Assembly (NCBI GenBank): GCA_023428465.1
Contig: JAEYXM010000258.1
Coordinates: forward strand, 1-5,716
From: Actinomycetes bacterium
GTDB taxonomy: Bacteria > Actinomycetota > Actinomycetes > Actinomycetales > Cellulomonadaceae
Reading direction: 5' to 3'
Length of the DNA: 5,716 nt
Below, one piece after another: positions 4,976 through 5,716 of this stretch. Every line of letters begins with the position of its first letter. Position 1 is the stretch's first letter. Under the pieces are notes generated by a model. It ran no database searches, was not told the DNA's origin, and saw only the letters and a program-made list of their open reading frames with translations. The translations under genes were made by a program, and so were the position numbers.

Positions 4976-5716
4976 GTGGAGACGACCAGCGCCGCAGGTG
5001 GGACAGGGCCGGACGACGCGATCCACGGCACCGGGGCGAGCGACGGCGTCGTGCTCGCGTGCGGGCTGGCGACGCTCGACGTCGTGCAGACGGTCACCCG
5101 GGTGCCCTCCGCGAACGAGAAGGTGGTCGCGACCGACCTGCTCGTCGCCGCGGGCGGGCCGGCCGCGAACGCCGCCGTGACGGCGGCTCTGCTCGGGGTA
5201 CCGGCGCGGCTGGTGACGCGCATCGGGGGCGGGGCACTCGGTGCGGCCGTCGCCGGTGACCTGCGGGCGCACGGGGTCGAGGTCGTCGACACGGCGCCCG
5301 ACGGCGCGAGCCCGCCCGTGTCGACCGTGCTGGTCACGGGCGCGACGGGTGAGCGGGCGGTGGTGTCCGTGAACGCGCGCGGGTTCGGGGGTGGGGGCGA
5401 GACGGACGGCGGCGCCGCCGGCGGCGGCGCGGAGAGGGCGGATGGCGGGGCGGCGGCCGGGCTCTGGGCGGGCGTCGGCGTCCTGCTCGTCGATGGGCAC
5501 CACCTGGACCTCGCGGAGGACTTCGCGCGCGAGGCGAGGCGGCGGGGGGTTCCCGTCCTGCTCGACGGCGGCTCCTGGAAGCCGGGGCTCGAGCGCCTGC
5601 TCGCGCTGGTCGACATCGCGGTGCTGTCGGCGGACTTCGCCGTGCCCGACGGCGTCGGGCAGGTCGAGGACGGGGCCGCTCGCGGGGGGTCGGCCGGCGG
5701 GGGCTCGGCTCCCGGG
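4976..5716 (+). CDS. PfkB-family carbohydrate kinase, 3' end outside the window
   Basis: The frame is open from GTG 4976 to the last base, giving 247 residues without a stop. It is a ribokinase/PfkB-type kinase, which transfers phosphate from ATP to a sugar, nucleoside or related alcohol. Seen are the N-terminal beta strand with CGLATLDVV (29-37, Asp35 being the expected substrate contact), the first family signature AAGGPAANAAVTAALLG (58-74), IGGGALG (83-89), LLVDGHH (170-176) and VLLDGGSWKPG (194-204), followed by VLSADF (216-221). The C-terminal signature with the catalytic Asp (GAGD type) would lie past the edge. Two odd Gly/Ala-rich segments, about 138-162 and 233-247, lengthen the protein relative to a typical ~300-residue member. 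GTG 4976 is chosen by the TAGCCT box 6 nt upstream; about 23 poorly conserved residues precede the fold. The substrate cannot be assigned. Confidence 0.88.
   Translation, partial: METTSAAGGTGPDDAIHGTGASDGVVLACGLATLDVVQTVTRVPSANEKVVATDLLVAAGGPAANAAVTAALLGVPARLVTRIGGGALGAAVAGDLRAHGVEVVDTAPDGASPPVSTVLVTGATGERAVVSVNARGFGGGGETDGGAAGGGAERADGGAAAGLWAGVGVLLVDGHHLDLAEDFAREARRRGVPVLLDGGSWKPGLERLLALVDIAVLSADFAVPDGVGQVEDGAARGGSAGGGSAPG

Noticed and set aside
4101..5180. Plus-strand open frame across the oxidoreductase gene and the intergenic region
   Set aside because: It is antisense to the oxidoreductase, overlaps the PfkB gene in another frame, and encodes Arg/Gly/Asp-rich sequence with no domain.
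1..5716. Search for CRISPR arrays, insertion sequences, toxin-antitoxin pairs or an undescribed defence system
   Set aside because: No regularly spaced repeats with spacers, no transposase-like frame with terminal inverted repeats, and no small gene pair was found. The only tandem array is the short three-copy repeat upstream of tmk.

Overview
The base composition is very high in G+C, third codon positions are almost all G or C, and GTG starts are common. Together with a zinc-type HolB and a tmk-holB-TAP peptidase-tRNA-Thr gene order, this points to a high-GC actinobacterium. A Cellulomonas-like Micrococcales member is my guess from style, not proven by the sequence.

Layout, left to right. 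At 29-101 (minus) is a complete tRNA-Thr(CGT), with a promoter-like pair of hexamers at 134-163. A GC-rich hairpin at 185-210 closes the next gene. That gene, 217-1791 (minus), encodes an exported lipoprotein of the tripeptidyl-aminopeptidase-like alpha/beta hydrolase family (peptidase S33). holB (1874-3010, minus; DNA polymerase III delta-prime) and tmk (3007-3681, minus; dTMP kinase) overlap by ATGA and form a small DNA-replication operon. A 119-bp gap holds three 17-bp tandem repeats. Then comes a Gfo/Idh/MocA-type NAD(P)-dependent oxidoreductase (3801-4808, minus). A 167-bp divergent intergenic region, G-rich with a canonical G-quadruplex motif and an 8-bp perfect dyad, separates it from a plus-strand PfkB-family sugar/nucleoside kinase (4976 to the window edge, 3' part missing).

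How the genes relate. tmk makes dTDP for DNA synthesis and holB supplies a clamp-loader subunit, so the pair serves replication. The lipoprotein peptidase probably trims short peptides outside the membrane. The oxidoreductase and the PfkB kinase are divergent and may both act on sugars or polyols, but the substrate of neither can be read from sequence.

The most consistent hidden structure is at gene starts. The four genes with their own promoters each have a TAnnnT -10-like box ending 6 or 7 nt before the start codon, with no Shine-Dalgarno sequence. This is what leaderless transcripts look like. I found no mobile element, CRISPR array or clearly undescribed multi-gene system here; the window is mostly ordinary chromosomal housekeeping with a few regulatory curiosities.
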